Shown piece by piece: positions 63,403 to 64,000 of a stretch of DNA of 64,000 nucleotides. A program made the position numbers and the translations under genes. Each line of letters starts with the position of its first letter. Position 1 is the stretch's first letter. The notes below the pieces were generated by a model, which saw only the letters and a program-made list of their open reading frames with translations, was not told the origin of the DNA and made no database searches. Source of the DNA: Linum tenue (lineage: Eukaryota > Streptophyta > Magnoliopsida > Malpighiales > Linaceae); assembly GCA_946122785.1 (NCBI GenBank), contig CAMGYJ010000005.1, forward strand, positions 87,972,547 to 88,036,546. The letters are read 5' to 3'.

Positions 63403-64000
63403 GGTGCTTCATCCTCCCAAGTGCAGGAGGGGCCACGCCTGGATCCAGCTGAGGAAGAGAAGCTATGTGCCCAATGTCGCGAAAAGCTAAACATTAGGGG
63501 AGCAAGGCCGAGCCAGTCGGTCCACCAGAGATAGGGACCACGAGAGTTCAAACCGAGGTACCCCTCGTATGAACGCAATGTCGAGGGAATATGTGCACCT
63601 GCATGGGGAAGAGGGCAGCGTAGGCAGTGGGTTGCTCAAAGTACCCCACCTTTCAAAATTCTACATTTTGGATTTGCCCAACCTGTGAGGGGTTCCCCAT
63701 CGGTCAGGAGAACCTTCAGGATGCAAAATGTGCCACAAGGTGGTTGGCACACCTATGACGTCCATCGTCAGCTGCCAATCGCGGTTGACGGGATGACAAG
63801 GACGCAGTATCGAAGGTACCTCCGCAAGAATGCTCAAGGAAGGAGGATTGTAAACTTGCAAGCAAATGTGAACGTGGACAACTCTACCGCGGGTCTGAGA
63901 TTGACTGTGGCCTGTGCTGGAAAAGTTGTTAAGGACAAGCTGGACGGGAAGGATCAGGAAGTCCCGAGAGAGGCTGAGTATGATGCTCAGTTGGATTACT
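63403..64000 (+). pseudogene. Outer element Gag-Pol spacer, continuing past the window
   Basis: Continues in the gag frame after a TAG at about 63400 with a Cys-rich CAQCREKL stretch, a TAG near 63531, then GWHTYDVHRQLPIAVDGMTR and RTQYRRYLRKNAQGRR. Open to the window edge. Protease and later domains would lie beyond. Confidence 0.6.

Overview
This is nuclear DNA of a flowering plant, most likely a eudicot; the species is not identifiable by eye. The evidence is GT-AG introns, plant-type LTR retrotransposons (a Reina/Tekay-like chromovirus, Tat and Athila lineages), an L1-type LINE, non-autonomous hAT and Mutator elements with target-site duplications (TSDs), and an AT-rich background. There are no prokaryotic features. 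Only two host-type genes can be supported: a spliced FAR1-related gene on the minus strand that runs off the left edge, and an intact single-exon RING-H2 gene at 26342-26752. Nearly everything else is mobile DNA or its remains.

Layout. 1-2890: FAR1-related gene whose two introns carry tandem repeats built on a CCATATGG-type palindrome. 4436-5204: hAT element with a perfect 8-bp TSD. 5563-11592: Mutator-like element split by a minus-strand chromovirus (5900-11201). 11827-12279: a MITE, followed by a 195-bp tandem duplication. 12963-20831: minus-strand Tat-type element with TSD CATAT. It has lost RT/RNase H and most of one LTR but keeps a spliced antisense gene with its own TATA box. 21512-23295: foldback element split by a hAT. 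23745-24326: inverted-repeat element filled with TTACGTAA motifs. 24436-25169: another hAT. 25.4-26.9 kb: promoter and RING-H2 gene. 27268-28557: Mutator-like element that seems to carry a carboxylesterase gene fragment. 28831-30086: possible Helitron. 30434-33676: 5'-truncated LINE with its own TSD and a MITE in its TA tail. 35491-35517: a Helitron-type 3' end. 37335-38391: another hAT.

39.1-64 kb is best read as three nested retrotransposons. The outermost is a plus-strand Tat-like element, with U3 at about 39109-40563 and U5, leader and gag from 60845 to the window end. Athila #1 (plus strand, LTRs at 40564 and 59442, TSD GGGTA) landed at its TATA box. Athila #2 (minus strand, 47177-59369, TSD AGGTC) is inside Athila #1. 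Athila #2 is nearly complete (gag, protease, RT, RNase H, integrase, envelope-position ORF) but broken by stops and frameshifts. Athila #1 has lost RT, RNase H and most of integrase, yet its protease frame runs open into the last integrase residues.

Many of the breaks are premature stops that look like cytosine deamination (CAG to TAG, CGA to TGA), which fits methylated, silenced elements. All identifications come from reading sequence and frames; no database search was run.
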